Positions 44,371 to 57,297 are shown, counted from the first letter of the stretch. The stretch: 64,000 nucleotides of DNA from Silene latifolia (GCF_048544455.1 NC_133535.1:86304120-86368119); one strand, 5' to 3'. Notes: a model not told the origin generated them from the letters alone. Numbers and translations are program-made.

Positions 44371-46429
44371 AATATCCCCAAACCGAACCTTTGCTCGTCC
44401 CGAGTAAAGAGGTGACAAAGACTAGGACCATTATTTAAACTAACCTAATAACATAGCCGATATGCGACAATTAACGGGTCTCACTCCGCCCCTTCAACTC
44501 ACAACAAGACAACCATGAGGTAGGATGCCTTCTTGCAAGGCAAGGTGGGTCTTGCCAAAATGGCGACACATCCAAACATTAAGCACACAAAATCACATAA
44601 TGGATGCATCTACAAAAGAATAGCCACTTCCTCATCAAGCGGCGGAGGCACTAAAGAGGAACAAATTTAAGAGCATGTAATCCTTCACAAATACTAGTTC
44701 AACAAATTACTAAGGCTAAGAGGATGGCACTAAATCACCTCCAAATGGTGTTAAACTAGACTACTTTCGTCCTCAATTTCCAAATGCTTTCATCAAGGGC
44801 GATCGGATGGTGGTGGAATGATGATCCCTATGATGCTAGTAGCATATGACATGACAAGTCTCGAATTCTCTACAAAAGTAAAGGTCATGGATCGTCCCAA
44901 GCTCGACAAAATGGCTTGACAAAAAGGCTTTTTGGGAATGAAATGCTCAAATCTTTATACACAAGGAGTGGATATGAATAGTATTCAAAATTGTCCTCAT
45001 TTCACTTTCACATTTCAAAAATTTTAGATGGGGTTTGTCCCTTCCGGGCTAGTGTCATTTGCTTTCGCCAATCGCTTATTAGGCAACCTGTTAACCTCTA
45101 GACAATAGCATTTCGTGGTGATAGTCACTCTGTCTCTGGGCGGCCGAATTCACAACCGTGTGGGGGCCCAATTCAATGGATCCCGCACCAAAGCACATCA
45201 AAGTGGTACGCCTCCATCAAAACAAATTAAATTTCTCAACATTCAACAATTCATAACATTTGAGGTTTCCTTGGCATTAAATTACTTCCACATGACAAAA
45301 TTCTTTGAAATGAGCACTTCAAGCTTATTGATAGAAAATATTTTTGGGTTGCCTTACCACAAGGTCAATCAAGGTCACCTAGACAAGTTAACCAAGTCCA
45401 CATCGCATCACGGGGTTGGATAGGTGACTCACATGCAAACCCTTGACTAGGCCTTGGGTCATGGGTCAAAAGACACTAGTATGACACTATCTAGGGTGTT
45501 TTACAATCATTCTAGTAGGCAAAGTCTTAAGTTGAACAAGTATTTGTAATGGCTTAGTTGCTCTTGTCAAAGTTCCTAATTAGGCATTTTTCGAAACTTT
45601 TATCTAAATGCAACTATATGCTATGATGCAACTAATATAAACATCCTAATGCAAGTGATTCTATCAACTAATATAACATATAAACTAATTGCAAGTCCTA
45701 AGTTCACATTGTTATACCGCATCAAACAAAATAAAGCCACATAGTCATTAACATAAAGAGGAAAAAGGAGATTGGAAAGATCATACCATGCGGTCTTCAT
45801 GGTCCTCATGTCTCGGATATGGCGTAGTCAATCAATGTGAACAAGGATAGAACAAACACAATATATACAATAATATAAAGAAGACTACACTACAAAAGGA
45901 AATAAACATGTTTTTGGCTTTTTAATTTTTTCAATTTTTATGATTTTCAAAATTTTTCAATTTTTATCATTTTGGAATATAAAGTTAAGTTAGAATTCCC
46001 CATCCCAACACTAATATGGGCATTGTCCTCAATGGCCAAAATGATGGGAAATTATGCAAAGATGATGCATGATTTCTATACTAAATGCAATCTACACTAG
46101 TCTACACTATATGATGCATGGTTTTTGTTATGACGGAGAGGATAATTTAGATTACCTCCCGTTGTGTATGCATTAACTTCCCCAAACCGAGTTAGACACT
46201 ATTGCTAATGTCCAAGGATGGGTGTAGTTCATGCACACACTATGCAATGCATGAAACTAATTTGTCATTTTGGATTTTGAAAGTGGGAACAATAAAATGA
46301 GAACACCTCAATGGTACCGAGGTGTGAGTCCTCTATGGTGCTAGGACTACTCCAACAATGATCAAGAAAATAATTAAAACAAAGAGAGAAATAGACAAAC
46401 CATGAGAGGGTAGGAGCCTCCAAGGATTG
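44371..46429 (-). other. 3' untranslated region of Athila F
   Basis: About 2 kb between the env-position ORF and the 3' LTR. Short frames on either strand show no recognisable domain. It corresponds in position to 6484-8183 in A. Confidence 0.75.
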
Positions 46430-48076
46430 CTAATCTTCCATCATATCATCAACATCATCACTTTCCTCATTAGAAGTGGTCACATTGCCACTTCCCTCTT
46501 CATTTGCTTCTTCACCTTGCTCATCATCTTGCTCACCGTCCTCTTCTCCTTCTTCACTTGCTTCTTCATCAATGTTATCATCAACCACTTCATTACCTAC
46601 AACCTCATTGTCACCCGAAATGACCCTAGATGCACCCGAAAATAGGACTTCTCTATCCGCCCAACTAGGCAAAGGACATGATGGATCAAGTAGTCCTTAC
46701 CTAGCTAAGTGTAGGAGGGTTGGATATTGAGCCAAGTAAGCATTTTTCCGATCCTCAAAGGCTTTCTTGTGCATTGCTTGCATGAGAAGAGTCAAATAAT
46801 CATTTCTTGCTTCAACACCTTCCGGCTTGAACTCTTGGTACTCAAAAGGGTAAGGTGGTGTGACAATGGAAGAGGAGGGCATTTCAAGTTCACCCTTTTG
46901 TTGTCGGATAATATACTCGGCTTCTTTTGAAAGGGGAAGTAGATAATTGGTCCGGTGGACGCTTAGACGACAAATCTTTGAAGGCAAAGTAAACGATCTA
47001 GCCTCACTAGTGAGCCATCCATACTCGGTGTCAAGAGGGTTATGGGCAACCCACTTGTACTTGTGTATCATAGTATGCATATCAACAAGATGACCACCCT
47101 CCTTTGCTTTATACTTGTTATCCTTGTTGAAGTTAGGATCAAAGTATTTAGCTAGGATAGTGACTAGGCCGCCATTGACAATAACGGTAGTGCCTTTCTT
47201 CCCACAATCAATGTTGAGCCATCTATCAACCAAAAGCTTTAAAGAGTTGAAAGGCTTGGTGTGTACTCTTCCAATGTTCAAAGCCGATTCAAGAAGAATA
47301 AAATCAAGTTTGGTGAAATGGTTGGTATCTTTCCTTGCAATAATGGTGTTTCCTATGACCTTGTGCCATACCCTTATGCCCGGATGGTGGACTAAAAGAG
47401 CATGACTCGCATGAAAATCCTCAAATTTCCTTCCGGAAATTGCCTCCCAAAGAGGGTCGAGGTCATACTTTCCATAATTCTTAAAATAACTCGGTTCATC
47501 ACTAAGACCCAAAATTTCACCCAATTCCCTAAAGGAAATGCGTCTACTAACATTAGCTAGACGAAACTCGAGGTTCTCCCTAGTCTCAACTTTGGTGACT
47601 TTCAAAGAACTCAAAAATTCCAAGGTAAGGGAGGGGTATGTCAATTCTTTTGATTCAAACAATTTCTCTAACCCCATGGCTTTGAAAAAGGCTCTAGTTT
47701 GCTCAAGAACACCCAATTTTTCTAAGGTATCTTCACAAATAAACATGGTGGATTGAAATGATTTCCTAGAAAACTTGGCAAATGTATCTCTATAGGTTTC
47801 GGAAATAAAAGTTACCTCCGGATAATGCAAAAGTTGATTAATTTCCGGAGTCGTAGATGTTGTTGCTCCCATAGAAGGTTGTTGTTGTTGTTGCACTTCC
47901 AAGTTTGGGGTTGCTACCACCATAGCCAATGCTTTCTTTTCTTGAAGAGCCTTTTGCCTTTGTGAAAGTGTCTTAGCCTTTGATGCCTTTGTTGCCTTTG
48001 TTGCTCCCTTAGTCCTTGCCATTGAAAGAATTAACCAAGAAAAGAATGAAAAATCTTCAATTTGTAGTGTACCCAA
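46430..48076 (-). pseudogene. Athila env-position ORF of element F, one internal stop
   Basis: Same family as the A and B ORFs. The likely start is MARTKGATKATK (ATG complementary to 48020-48022), giving a Lys-rich N-terminus, then a Gln-rich stretch. The body has SLTLEFLSSL, RRISFRELGEILGLSDEP, VIGNTIIARKDTNHF, ALNIGRVHTKPF and VIVNGGLVTILAKYF, aligning with the A/B protein motif by motif. A TAA at 46697-46699 stops the frame, but it reopens at once and ends in a strongly acidic tail (DDNIDEEASEEGEED and onward). A basic head and acidic tail are shared with A/B. I see no signal peptide or membrane segment, so an envelope role is doubtful. Confidence 0.82.
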
Positions 48077-48353
48077 ATCGATTTAAAGGTGAAAGGCTTT
48101 GCCTTTATGAATTCAAAAATCGAATCAAAGGTTGAAGATTTTGTGCTTGGTTTTGATTTTTATTGAGAAATGAGTGATTGATTTGTTGTTAAAAGGATGA
48201 TTTGATTTGATTTTGGTGAATGTAGTTGAGGAATTTTGTTTTTGTGATGGAGAGGATGAGGGTTTTGATGTTTTTGAGTAGTGTTATGAATGAATGAATG
48301 AATGAAGGTGGGAGGGGTTTTATAAAGCCCGAAAAAATTCGAACTGCAGGGGC

Positions 48354-48737
48354 AATCCGTGCAGTTTATGCTCAAGACGGGCGGATTCTGCACTTTCTGG
48401 GTTGGGAAAAACTCGCCTAAAGACGGGCGTCTTTAAGAGAAGACGCTCGGATTCGCTGACACAGGACGGGCGGATTCTTCAGAAGACGGACGGATTTCAG
48501 CCCAGGAATTTTTCTTGTTTTCCTCAGCAGAGAAGACTGGCGTCTTTAAGAGAAGACGGGCAGATTTTCAGAGACGAGCGGATTGCAGTTCAGGACGCCC
48601 GGATTCTCTTACAGTTAAAAATCTTTCAAAAATTCAGCTCATAGGGACGTGCGTCTTATACCCAATACGCTCGGATTGTCTGTAGACGGGCGGATTCTCC
48701 TTAATCCGCTCGTATTCGACCCCTTTGTACCCGGATT
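48354..48737. repeat. Long palindrome array upstream of the F env-position ORF
   Basis: At least 14 imperfect 14-bp palindromes of the form AAGACGnnCGGATT, AAGACGnnCGTCTT or AATCCGnnCGTATT. Starts include 48374, 48420, 48440, 48463, 48483, 48533, 48553, 48571, 48592, 48644, 48664, 48683, 48703 and 48724, mostly 18-23 bp apart. It begins about 330 bp before the ORF start in element sense, the same place as the 10148 array in A. Confidence 0.82.
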
Positions 48738-49060
48738 CAGTTCTATCCGTGTACAATGCATATCCCTTATCATTCTTCCATTCTTCTTTATATCTTGTGT
48801 TCTTCATTGTGGGGGCACTACTAAGGCATGGATAGCCTAGGCAATTGCCATCCCCACACTAAGCTAGAGCACTACACATCAATTGAAATTATTAGCCCCT
48901 CCCTCACTTTTCTCAAACATGACAATTATCTTGATCAAAGTAAATAAAAATCCAAAGATGACAAAAAATGCAAGAATTGAAATGCGAGTTAGGGAGTTAG
49001 AAATATTTACAAACGGTGGTTTAGGGAGGACTCCACCAAACTCTCATTCTTGATGAGATG

Positions 49061-51883
49061 TCAAGGGGGCATGTTCAAGGTGTTGTTGATGTTGCTCAAC
49101 ACCTTGAAAAAGTAATCAAAAGCTTGTTCATTATTGTTATAGAGCTCTTCAATAGACTTTGGCCCTTGTTGTCGGTCTTGATCGATGGCATTACCAATGT
49201 AGGGATTAAAAATCCCTTCAAATTCGTCGTCCCAAAGACCATAAACTTCATTAAGTTGATCATTGAAAATCTCATGATTTGATGGAGACAACTCTCCCAA
49301 ATTCCTCTCTTGGCCAAAGAGGCCATCCTCTTCTTCTTTGATTGATTTTGATGAGCTTTGCAAGCTCTCCTTGTCACAATTCACTTGTTCTTTGAATGGA
49401 GCATCTTTAATTTTCTTCTTCCATTGGAGTTCCGATTTCTTCCTCTCATCCTTTCGGCTATAATGATCGATCATGAAACACGGTTCATGCAAACGAGGAG
49501 CTCTCATAGTCTTGTCAAGATTAAAGGTTATGCTTTCATCTGCCACTTCTAGAGTGAGCTCACCATGTTTCACATCAATCACCGCACCCGCGGTGTGTAG
49601 GAAAGGTCTTCCTAGAATGATTGGAATGTTGGAATCTTCCTCCATATCAACAATGACAAAGTCCACCGGGATGAAAAACTTCCCAATTCGCACGGGGACA
49701 TCTTCCCATATCCCTAATGGTGTCTTCGTCGATCTATCGGCCATTTGGAGTGTGATGTTGGTGCATTTAAACTCTCCCATCCCCAACCTTTTACTCACCG
49801 AGTACGGCATAACACTCACACTAGCCCCTAGATCACATAAGGCTTTGTTGATCGTTGTGTCGCCAATGGTACACGGTATTGAGAAGCTTCCCGGATCCTT
49901 TAGTTTTGGAGGTGAACTCCCTTGAAGTATTGCACTACTCACCTTAGTGAAGGCGATAGTCTCAAGTTTCCGGATTGACTTCTTCTTTGTGAGGATATCT
50001 TTCATGTATTTCGCATAGGCCGGCACGTGATTTATTAATTCCGTGAAAGGAATTGAGACTTCCAAATTCTTCAAAATTTCCATGAACTTTCCAAGTTGAT
50101 CATCAAATTTGGGCTTGGCTTGACGACTTGGAAAAGGAAGTCTAATCACAATGGGCTCCTTCTCCTTGACCTTGTCTTTATTTTTCTTTGAAATTTCTTC
50201 TTTTGATGATTCTCTATCTTTGGAGTTTTGCACAATTTCTTCCTTATCACTAACTTCCACAACTTCATCCTCAACTTGCTTCTTCGGTGCTTCATACCTT
50301 GTACCACTTCTCAAGTGAATGGCACTAACCGTTTCATGTCTTGGGGGATTACTTTGAGGTGGTAATTGCCCCTTTTGTCTTTGTGAGCTTGAAGATGCTA
50401 GTTAAGTCAATTGTGTTTCCAACATCTTGGTGTGAGCTAGAATGTTGTTGATGGTGGTTTCCTTTGCTTGACTATCTTTTTGCATTTGAGTGAAAAATTC
50501 TTGTTGATTCTTTTGCATTTGGAGGACCGCTTTTTGGACATCAAAACCTTGGTCATTTTGGTAATTGTATGGATTTTGATTTTGGTAACCTTGGTTTTGA
50601 TTGAAAAAGGGTCTTTTATTTTGGTTTCTCATGGGTGGTGGAGTGTATGTTGTTTGAGGGTTCTGAACATTTTGGCTTTTGTATGAGAGATTTGGGTGAA
50701 ACTTGGTGTTTTCATTGTAATAGTTGGAATAAGGGGTACCATTCTTGTATGCTTGGAAAGCATTCACTTGTTCATTTGTTCCCCTACATTCACTTTGGTC
50801 ATGTCCCAAAGTTCCACAATTCTCACATATCCCACTTGGGATTGATGAGGATGCCGTCATGGCATTAACATGATGCTTTGGTGATTTTGAGACTTCTTCA
50901 AGTCTAGCCATAGCTTTTTCAAACTTCAAATTGATTGTGTCAATATGAGCACTAAGTTGAGCATCCAATTGAGTAACGGAGTCCACTTCATGCTTTCCTC
51001 CTCTAGTAGCCTTGCGAGGTCTACTATATTGTGAGTTATGGACCGCCATTTCCTCAATTTTGTTCCATGTTTGATTGTCATCAACTTCGGTGAACATTCC
51101 ATTTGATCCCATGTTGAGAATGTTCCTTGAATCTTCATATAAACCGTTCCAAAATTGTTGTACCAAGAACCATTCGCTAAGTCCATGGTGAGGACATGAG
51201 CGACAAATTCCCTTGAACCGCTCCCAAGCTTCATACAAAGATTCTTCATCCCTTTGCTTAAAACCCGTAATTTGAGCTCTTAGCATGTTAGTCTTTTCCG
51301 GTGGATAGAATTTTTTGTAGAAAGCTAGAGCCAACTTCTTCCAAGAATCTATTCCGAGAGTGGCCTTGTCAAGGCCCTTCAACCATTGTTTCGCGGTGCC
51401 GATTAGATAAAAAGGAAATAAGACCCATCGAATTTGGTCTTGAGTCACACCGGTTTGAGAGATTGCATCACAATAGTCGCAAAAGGTTTCCATATGAGAA
51501 TGAGGGTCTTCACTAGGCATCCCCCCAAATTGGCTCCTTTCGACTAATTGGATAAAGGCGGATTTGGCAATAAAATTTCTGGTTAGATGTTGTGGTGTAG
51601 GAGTACCATTGGGTAGGTTCTCCTCGGTGGGTACGGAATGTGATGAGAATTTAGGCATTGTAGGTTGATTTTGTGGGGTATTGTGTAATGGGTTCTCCTC
51701 TCCTTCTATTGCGAAAGGGTTGATGAACTCAATAGTTGGTTGAACAACCTCACTAATATCTCTCAAATTCCTCCTAGCAAATCTCCTATTGTTCGTCAAG
51801 GTTCTTTCAATTTCACGGTCAAAAGGTAACAAATCACCTTGTGACCTTCTAGACATGCAAAATATCAAACAACTCGAAAACAA
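49061..51883 (-). pseudogene. Gag-protease polyprotein of Athila F, one internal stop
   Basis: The likely start is MSRRSQGDLLPFD (ATG complementary to 51854-51856). Gag motifs are SQFGGMPSEDPHSHMETF, WKKLALAFYKKFYPPE and WFLVQQFWNGLYEDSR. A CCHC zinc knuckle CENCGTLGHDQSEC is intact. A TAA at 50402-50404 interrupts; the frame continues unchanged into HLRSGTRYEA and the protease, with ALCDLGASVSVMPYSV and PIILGRPFLHTAGAVIDV. After the protease about 140 residues rich in Lys, Asp and Glu lead to a natural-looking stop at 49061, where RT would start in A and B. Confidence 0.88.
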
Positions 51884-51974
51884 TTAGAACAAACCTTAAG
51901 GGGTTTTACTTCCCCAAGGCGAAGAAAGACACAACTAATAACAATAAAAGGAAATCTAAATCAAGTAAACACCG

Positions 51975-51992
51975 TCCCCGGCAACGGCGCCA
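51975..51992 (-). other. Primer-binding site of Athila F (tRNA-Asp type)
   Basis: The plus strand reads TCCCCGGCAACGGCGCCA, exactly the 3' end of plant tRNA-Asp including CCA. Four bases separate it from the LTR start at 51997. Confidence 0.92.
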
Positions 51993-52664
51993 TTTTTGAT
52001 CGGTCCATTTCGTGTTCACAATTTAAGGTGTGGTCGTTGGGTCACGTCCGAATCAAAACACAATTTATAGCTTCACAAACAACTCTACAATTAGTAAAGA
52101 GGCAAGTAAAGGTCGGATCCCAAGGGACGGGTATTGAAATGAGATTTCTATTGCAACTAGTGGTGTCTTAGGGGTGTCACAAATTGGGTTGATGTAGAAG
52201 GTCACTAAACTAAAATATCAATGGAAATAAACAAGCAAGATGAATTAAAGAGTTGTAAACAATTGATTAAAAAGCACTAGGGTGTCATGGGATCATAGGG
52301 GAATCATGGGAATTGATCATACAAACATGTTCTCAAATTATAAGCAAGCAATTATTGTTGTGATGGATTGAGTTGGGTTATATCTTACAATCCTAGGAAA
52401 GTTTGGGTCCCGGAGCCGAATCGATTAGATTGTACAACACCTACAAGTCGACTTAGTCTTCCCTACTCAACAACATGCATGGTCTAATGAGACTCGAGTT
52501 GGGTTATGTCTTACAAGTCTCATTGAAAAGATAGGAGATGGTGGTAAATGCAAGGATTCATAGGCTAAATAATCACGGCAAACAAAAAACCCTAATGATA
52601 GGCGATTTTGAGGCGATTTTGAAGACGACTTGCAGCCAAAATTAGGGCTTGATTTCTCTTCAAT

Positions 52665-53834
52665 ATGGCTCGAAATTCTGCAAAGAAATCAAGCAATAAG
52701 AAATCTACGAATACTAAACGTGTTAATTCTAATAAAACAAAGAGTAGCAGCCGTATTGAGAGAAGGAAACATGGACCATCGGAGGAGGATGTGATACGTA
52801 CGAAACCTATGCATGATGTTAATGGAGTCCCTGGACTGTCTTTTGATGATGAAGAGACACCCTCTGAAAATACTCAGTGGGTTACACAACGAGGTAAGAA
52901 ACCTAGTTCAATAGTGCAAACTGATACACAGCCTGAAACAGAGGTTCCCTCTGTTTTGGAGCAACCAACAGAAGTGACATCACAGATCCTTCAGTTTTCC
53001 AAAGAAGATGTGCAGGAGGAAGTAGAATATTGGAATCAAGCAGTGATATGCTTTGTGTTAGGAGCCAATCCTCCATGGGAGGTATTGGAAGGATTTATTC
53101 ATCGAATATGGAATAAATATGGCATTGATAAGATTTCTTTTTTACCAAATGGTATATTCTTGGTTCGGTTTAAGGAAATGAAGAATAGGGATGCAGTCTT
53201 GCAGGCTGGATACCATATGTTTGACAATAAACCATTAGTGGTTAAGCCGTGGCAAAGTGATGTTGATCTGTTAAAAGAAGAGGTTAAGGTGGTACCAGCA
53301 TGGATGCGATTGTATGGTTTGCGTTTGAAATTTTGGGGTAAATGCTTGCCCAAGATAGCTGGTCTAGTGGGCCCATTTATTAAGACTGATCAAGCCACAG
53401 AGGAGAAAACTAGATTGGGATATGCTCGAGTAATGGTTGAATTGAATGTACGGCATAAATTTCCAACTAGTGTGCAATTCAAGGATGAGCATGGCACTCT
53501 ATTGAAGATCAAGGTGGAATATGAATGGAAACCGAGTATTTGTTTGAAATGTAAAGGTATGGGACATGAAACTAATGAGTGTAGGAGGTCTCAAAATAAA
53601 CAACATCCAAAACCAAGTGGGAAAATGGTTTGGAGACAGGTCCCTAAAGTCAATAATGTTTTATCAGACAAGGAATATCCTGTGCTTCCACCTAAAACTC
53701 CAACAAAGATTCAGAGTGAGGAGAATGAGGAGAGTGAACTGGAAGACATAATTGATCTGGATGCTATTGAGAGAGAACAGAATCAGGTGACACAAACTGG
53801 TGACCCTCCTCAACAACCTGTTTCTAATGAATAG
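52665..53834 (+). CDS. LINE ORF1, RNA-binding Gag-like protein
   Basis: Intact frame of 389 residues. The N-terminus is rich in Lys and Ser (nuclear-signal-like, residues 1-40). A DUF4283-type domain spans roughly residues 120-270 (AVICFVLGANPPWEVLEGFI, LPNGIFLVRFKEMKNRDAVL, PAWMRLYGLRLKFWG). A zinc knuckle CLKCKGMGHETNEC lies near 293-306, followed by an acidic end. This is the standard ORF1 of plant L1 elements, thought to bind LINE RNA. Its end overlaps the ORF2 start by 8 bp in another frame. Confidence 0.9.
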   Translation: MARNSAKKSSNKKSTNTKRVNSNKTKSSSRIERRKHGPSEEDVIRTKPMHDVNGVPGLSFDDEETPSENTQWVTQRGKKPSSIVQTDTQPETEVPSVLEQPTEVTSQILQFSKEDVQEEVEYWNQAVICFVLGANPPWEVLEGFIHRIWNKYGIDKISFLPNGIFLVRFKEMKNRDAVLQAGYHMFDNKPLVVKPWQSDVDLLKEEVKVVPAWMRLYGLRLKFWGKCLPKIAGLVGPFIKTDQATEEKTRLGYARVMVELNVRHKFPTSVQFKDEHGTLLKIKVEYEWKPSICLKCKGMGHETNECRRSQNKQHPKPSGKMVWRQVPKVNNVLSDKEYPVLPPKTPTKIQSEENEESELEDIIDLDAIEREQNQVTQTGDPPQQPVSNE

Positions 53835-56800
53835 CATTGGTTTTTGGAACGTGCGAGGTCTTAATAATGTAAATAAATAGAAGTTGGTTAGATGCTTTAT
53901 GAATAATCACTCAGTAGGCCTTTTTGGTTTACTTGAGACTAAAATAAATGGAACTAATGTGAGTAATATTTCTCTCAATATGTTTGATGGTTGGTGTGTT
54001 ACTACCAATTGTCATACACATAAGGGAGGTAGGGTGCGGTTGTTATGGAAACCTCATCTATTTGATGTTTGGGTGCTGCATTATGATCCTCAATTCATTC
54101 ATGCTAAAGTTCAAGTCAAAGCTACTGCGAAATTTTTTTTCTTAACTATGGTATATGCTTTTAATGAAGGAACTGACAGAATTGGGCTATGGAACTGTTT
54201 GAATAACTATGCTGCTGGATGCACTGATCCTTGGGCTATTGTAGGTGATTTTAACACAGTGATGAACCCTGATGAAAGGCTAGGTGGTCAGACTAAGCCT
54301 GAAGATATGGAAGCTTTTGTGGATTTTATGAACAATTGTGATATGGTTGATATTCAGGCTACTGGGGCATTCTTCACTTGGATGAATAAACAAGATGATA
54401 TGCATAGGAAATATAGTAGGTTAGATCATTTTCTTATCAACTCATACTGGACTACCATCTTTCCTGAAATGGTTGGGCATTTTTACCCTGAAGGAGTGCT
54501 GGATCATACCTCATGTGTTGTTTATAACAACAAGCTAACTATTCAGAAAAATAGGAGTTTCAAATATTTCTCTATGTGGAGTGGGGCTGCAGAATTTTTG
54601 CCTAAAGTCCAGGAGGTTTGGGACAGGAATATCCTAGGCACCAAGATGTTTTGTATTGTGAAAAAGCTTAAGGAATTGAAAACAGTCCTTAAAGAATTGA
54701 ACAAAACCTGCTATGCTGATATTGAAGTTCAAACTGTGGAGACTGAGAAAGAACTAAATACTATTCAGCTGCAGTTAAGTGGGAACCCCACTAGCTCTGA
54801 TCTGATTAGCCAGGAGATTGGTTTTATGGAAAACTCAAGAGACTTCGTAAGGATAGAGACAGCTTCCTACAGCAGAAAGCCAAGGCTCAATGGCTAGAGG
54901 AGGGGGACACAAATTCAGTGTACTTCCATGGTATTATCGGGAAAAAATGCATGAGAAACACTGTCATCCAAATTGAAGATCAGCATGGAATTGTTTGTTC
55001 AGATAGTAGTAGCATTCAGAATGCCTTCTTGGAATACTATCAAGGTTTACTTGGAAGTAAAAAGACTACTGAGGGTGTGAGGGATGCTGTCTTGGCTTAT
55101 GGTAATGTCTGTAGTGAGGAGAATGTTGAGATTCTGTCCAAGCCAGTGACTTTTGAGGAGGTGAAACAGGTGGTGTGCTCTATTCCCATAGACAAAGCCC
55201 CAGGACCTGATAGGTTTTCAAGTGGCTTCTTTCGAGATGCTTGGAGTGTGATTGGGCAGGATGTCTTTGAGGCAGTCAAGGAATTCTTTGTAACTGGTCA
55301 ATTACTTGGCCAGATAAATGCAACCAATGTGTGCCTGATCCCCAAACGTGAGAGACCAACTTCTGTGAAACAATTTAGGCCCATTGCATGCTGCAATTTG
55401 TTATACAAAATCATTTCTAAACTCCTTTGCAACAGATTAGCTCTAGTATTGCCAGATATTATTCATGAATGTCAGGGAGCATTTGTTCAAGGGAGGTCCA
55501 TCATTGAAAACGTCTTGATTTGCCAAGATATTGTGCATCAGTACTCCAGGAAGAATGTGTCACCTAGATGCCTGTTTAAAATAGATTTGCAAAAAGCGTA
55601 TGATACAGTTGAATGGGAATTTGTGGAGCAAATGTTGACTGGTTTGCTGTTTCCAAAACATTTTATTACTCTGATTATGGCTTGCATTCAATCCACTTCC
55701 TTTACTTTGTTCTTGAATGGGAATAATTTTGGATATTTCAGAGGTATGAGGGGTCTGCGTCAAGGAGATCCTGTGTCTCCTCTCATTTTTACAATCTGTA
55801 TGGAATACTTGACAAGACTCATTAAGTTTTCTACAGCAAGATGGACTTTTCATTATCATCCTTTATGTAAGGGACTCAAGCTCACTCACCTTATGTTTGC
55901 GGATGACCTGTTGATGTTTAGTAAAGGGGATGCTCCTTCTATTCTCCTACTTTTGAGAGCTTTCAGTTCCTTCTCTAAAGCTTCAGGATTAAGCATGAAT
56001 AACAGTAAGTCAGAAATATTTTTTAATGGGATGCAGGAGGACTTACAGAAGGACATCCTTGCTGTGTCTGGTTACCAGGAAGGCACAATGCCTTTTAAAT
56101 ATCTGGGAGTACCCATACAGCCAGGGAAGATGAGCAAGAAGGATTGTAATTGCCTGATAGAAAAAATGGTGGCAAAAATTCGTAGCATTGGTGCAAAGAA
56201 GCTATCTTATGCAGGAAGAGTGGTTCTAATAAACTCAGTACTTAACACTCTTTACAATTATTGGGCTGCCATGTTCATTATCCCAAAGAGTGTGATCAAA
56301 AGAGTAGAAGCTATCTGCAGGAACTTTCTATGGAGTAGCTCATCTGATTACCACAGAGTTCCACTGGTGGGATGGGATAGAGTTACATTGCCAAGGGATG
56401 AAGGAGGTCTAGGAATTAAAAAAGCAGAGCTGTGGAATACTGCCTCAGTGGGGAAATTGGTGAATTGGCTATATATCAAGCCTGACAGGCTTTGGATCAA
56501 ATGGGTTGCTAATGTGTATTTAAAGGGAGTTGAATGGCATGATTATACTCCTGGAAGTGATACCCTCTGGACCTGGAAGAGCATTTGTAAGGTTAAGGAA
56601 AGGATTAAGAGTGGTTTTCATGGTAATCTTTGGATTTCTTCGACCAAAGGATACTCTATACGTAATGGATATGAATGGTTGATGGGTCAGCACCCCAAAA
56701 CTGCCTGGTCTAATCTTGTATGGAATAATTGGAACATCCCTAAACACTCTGTTGTTGCTTGGATGGTTATGCAAGATGGACTAAATCTTAGAACCAAGCT

Positions 56801-57194
56801 ATATGCTATTGGTTTGTGTCCTGATGATGACTGCATCTTATGTGGGGAACAGCCAGAGACAAGTGACCATCTCTTTTCAGAGTGCAGGTTCACTAGTAAG
56901 GTTAAGGATAGTATTGCAGATTGGATAGGTAAGCCAATGCCTGATCCTACTGCATTAATATCTGCAAACAGGAACAGACTGCAATGGAAGGCTTCTGCGT
57001 GTGTTCAAACAGCATTCTGGTATACCATATGGTTTCAGAGAAACAATGCGAGACATCTGTTGTGTGTTCAGAGACCTGACATTATAGCACAAAGAATCAA
57101 GCGATTAATTCAGAGGAGAATTCGTAGCAAAATGTGTAATCTAGAAAGCAATGGTGCCATTGACTGGCAGGCAAGCATAGGATTTATGTGTTAG
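53827..57194 (+). pseudogene. LINE ORF2, endonuclease, reverse transcriptase and zf-RVT, two lesions
   Basis: The start is the ATG at 53827, overlapping the ORF1 stop, followed by the endonuclease motif FWNVRGLNN. A TAG at 53878-53880 (codon 18) and a frameshift at an A run (54830-54833) interrupt it; all else is open. Endonuclease residues: LLETKI, VGDFNTVMN, YSRLDHFL, LDHTSC. RT: APGPDRFSSGFF, FRPIACCNLLYKI, IDLQKAYDTVEW, GLRQGDPVSPLIF (about 55752-55790) and the catalytic FADD (55896-55907). The C-terminus has a zf-RVT domain with CILCGEQPETSDHLFSEC. Confidence 0.92.
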
Positions 57195-57274
57195 AATGCC
57201 TTAGCCGGGATTCGAACATTGTCCTTGTAATTATGGCTGTTTTTTTATATAATTTATATACTCACATTTTACCT

Positions 57275-57297
57275 AAAAAAAAAAGGATTCATAGGCT
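57275..57297 (+). repeat. A tail and right target-site duplication of the LINE
   Basis: Ten A residues run into ggattcataggct. The last two A belong to the 15-bp duplication also present at 52552-52566. The uninterrupted target is seen in the other LTR near 43185-43200. Confidence 0.92.

Larger units (their letters stand above)
52567..57282 (+). mobile_element. Nearly intact L1-type LINE
   Basis: 4.7 kb with two ORFs, a short A tail (57275-57284, partly shared with the target repeat) and a 15-bp target-site duplication aaggattcataggct. The full ORF1-ORF2 structure and perfect target repeat indicate a recent, close to full-length insertion. Only one nonsense codon and one frameshift stand in ORF2. 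Confidence 0.93.

Noticed and set aside
46476..46730. Ser/Pro-rich plus-strand frame
   Set aside because: It is the antisense shadow of the acidic tail of the F env-position ORF on the minus strand.
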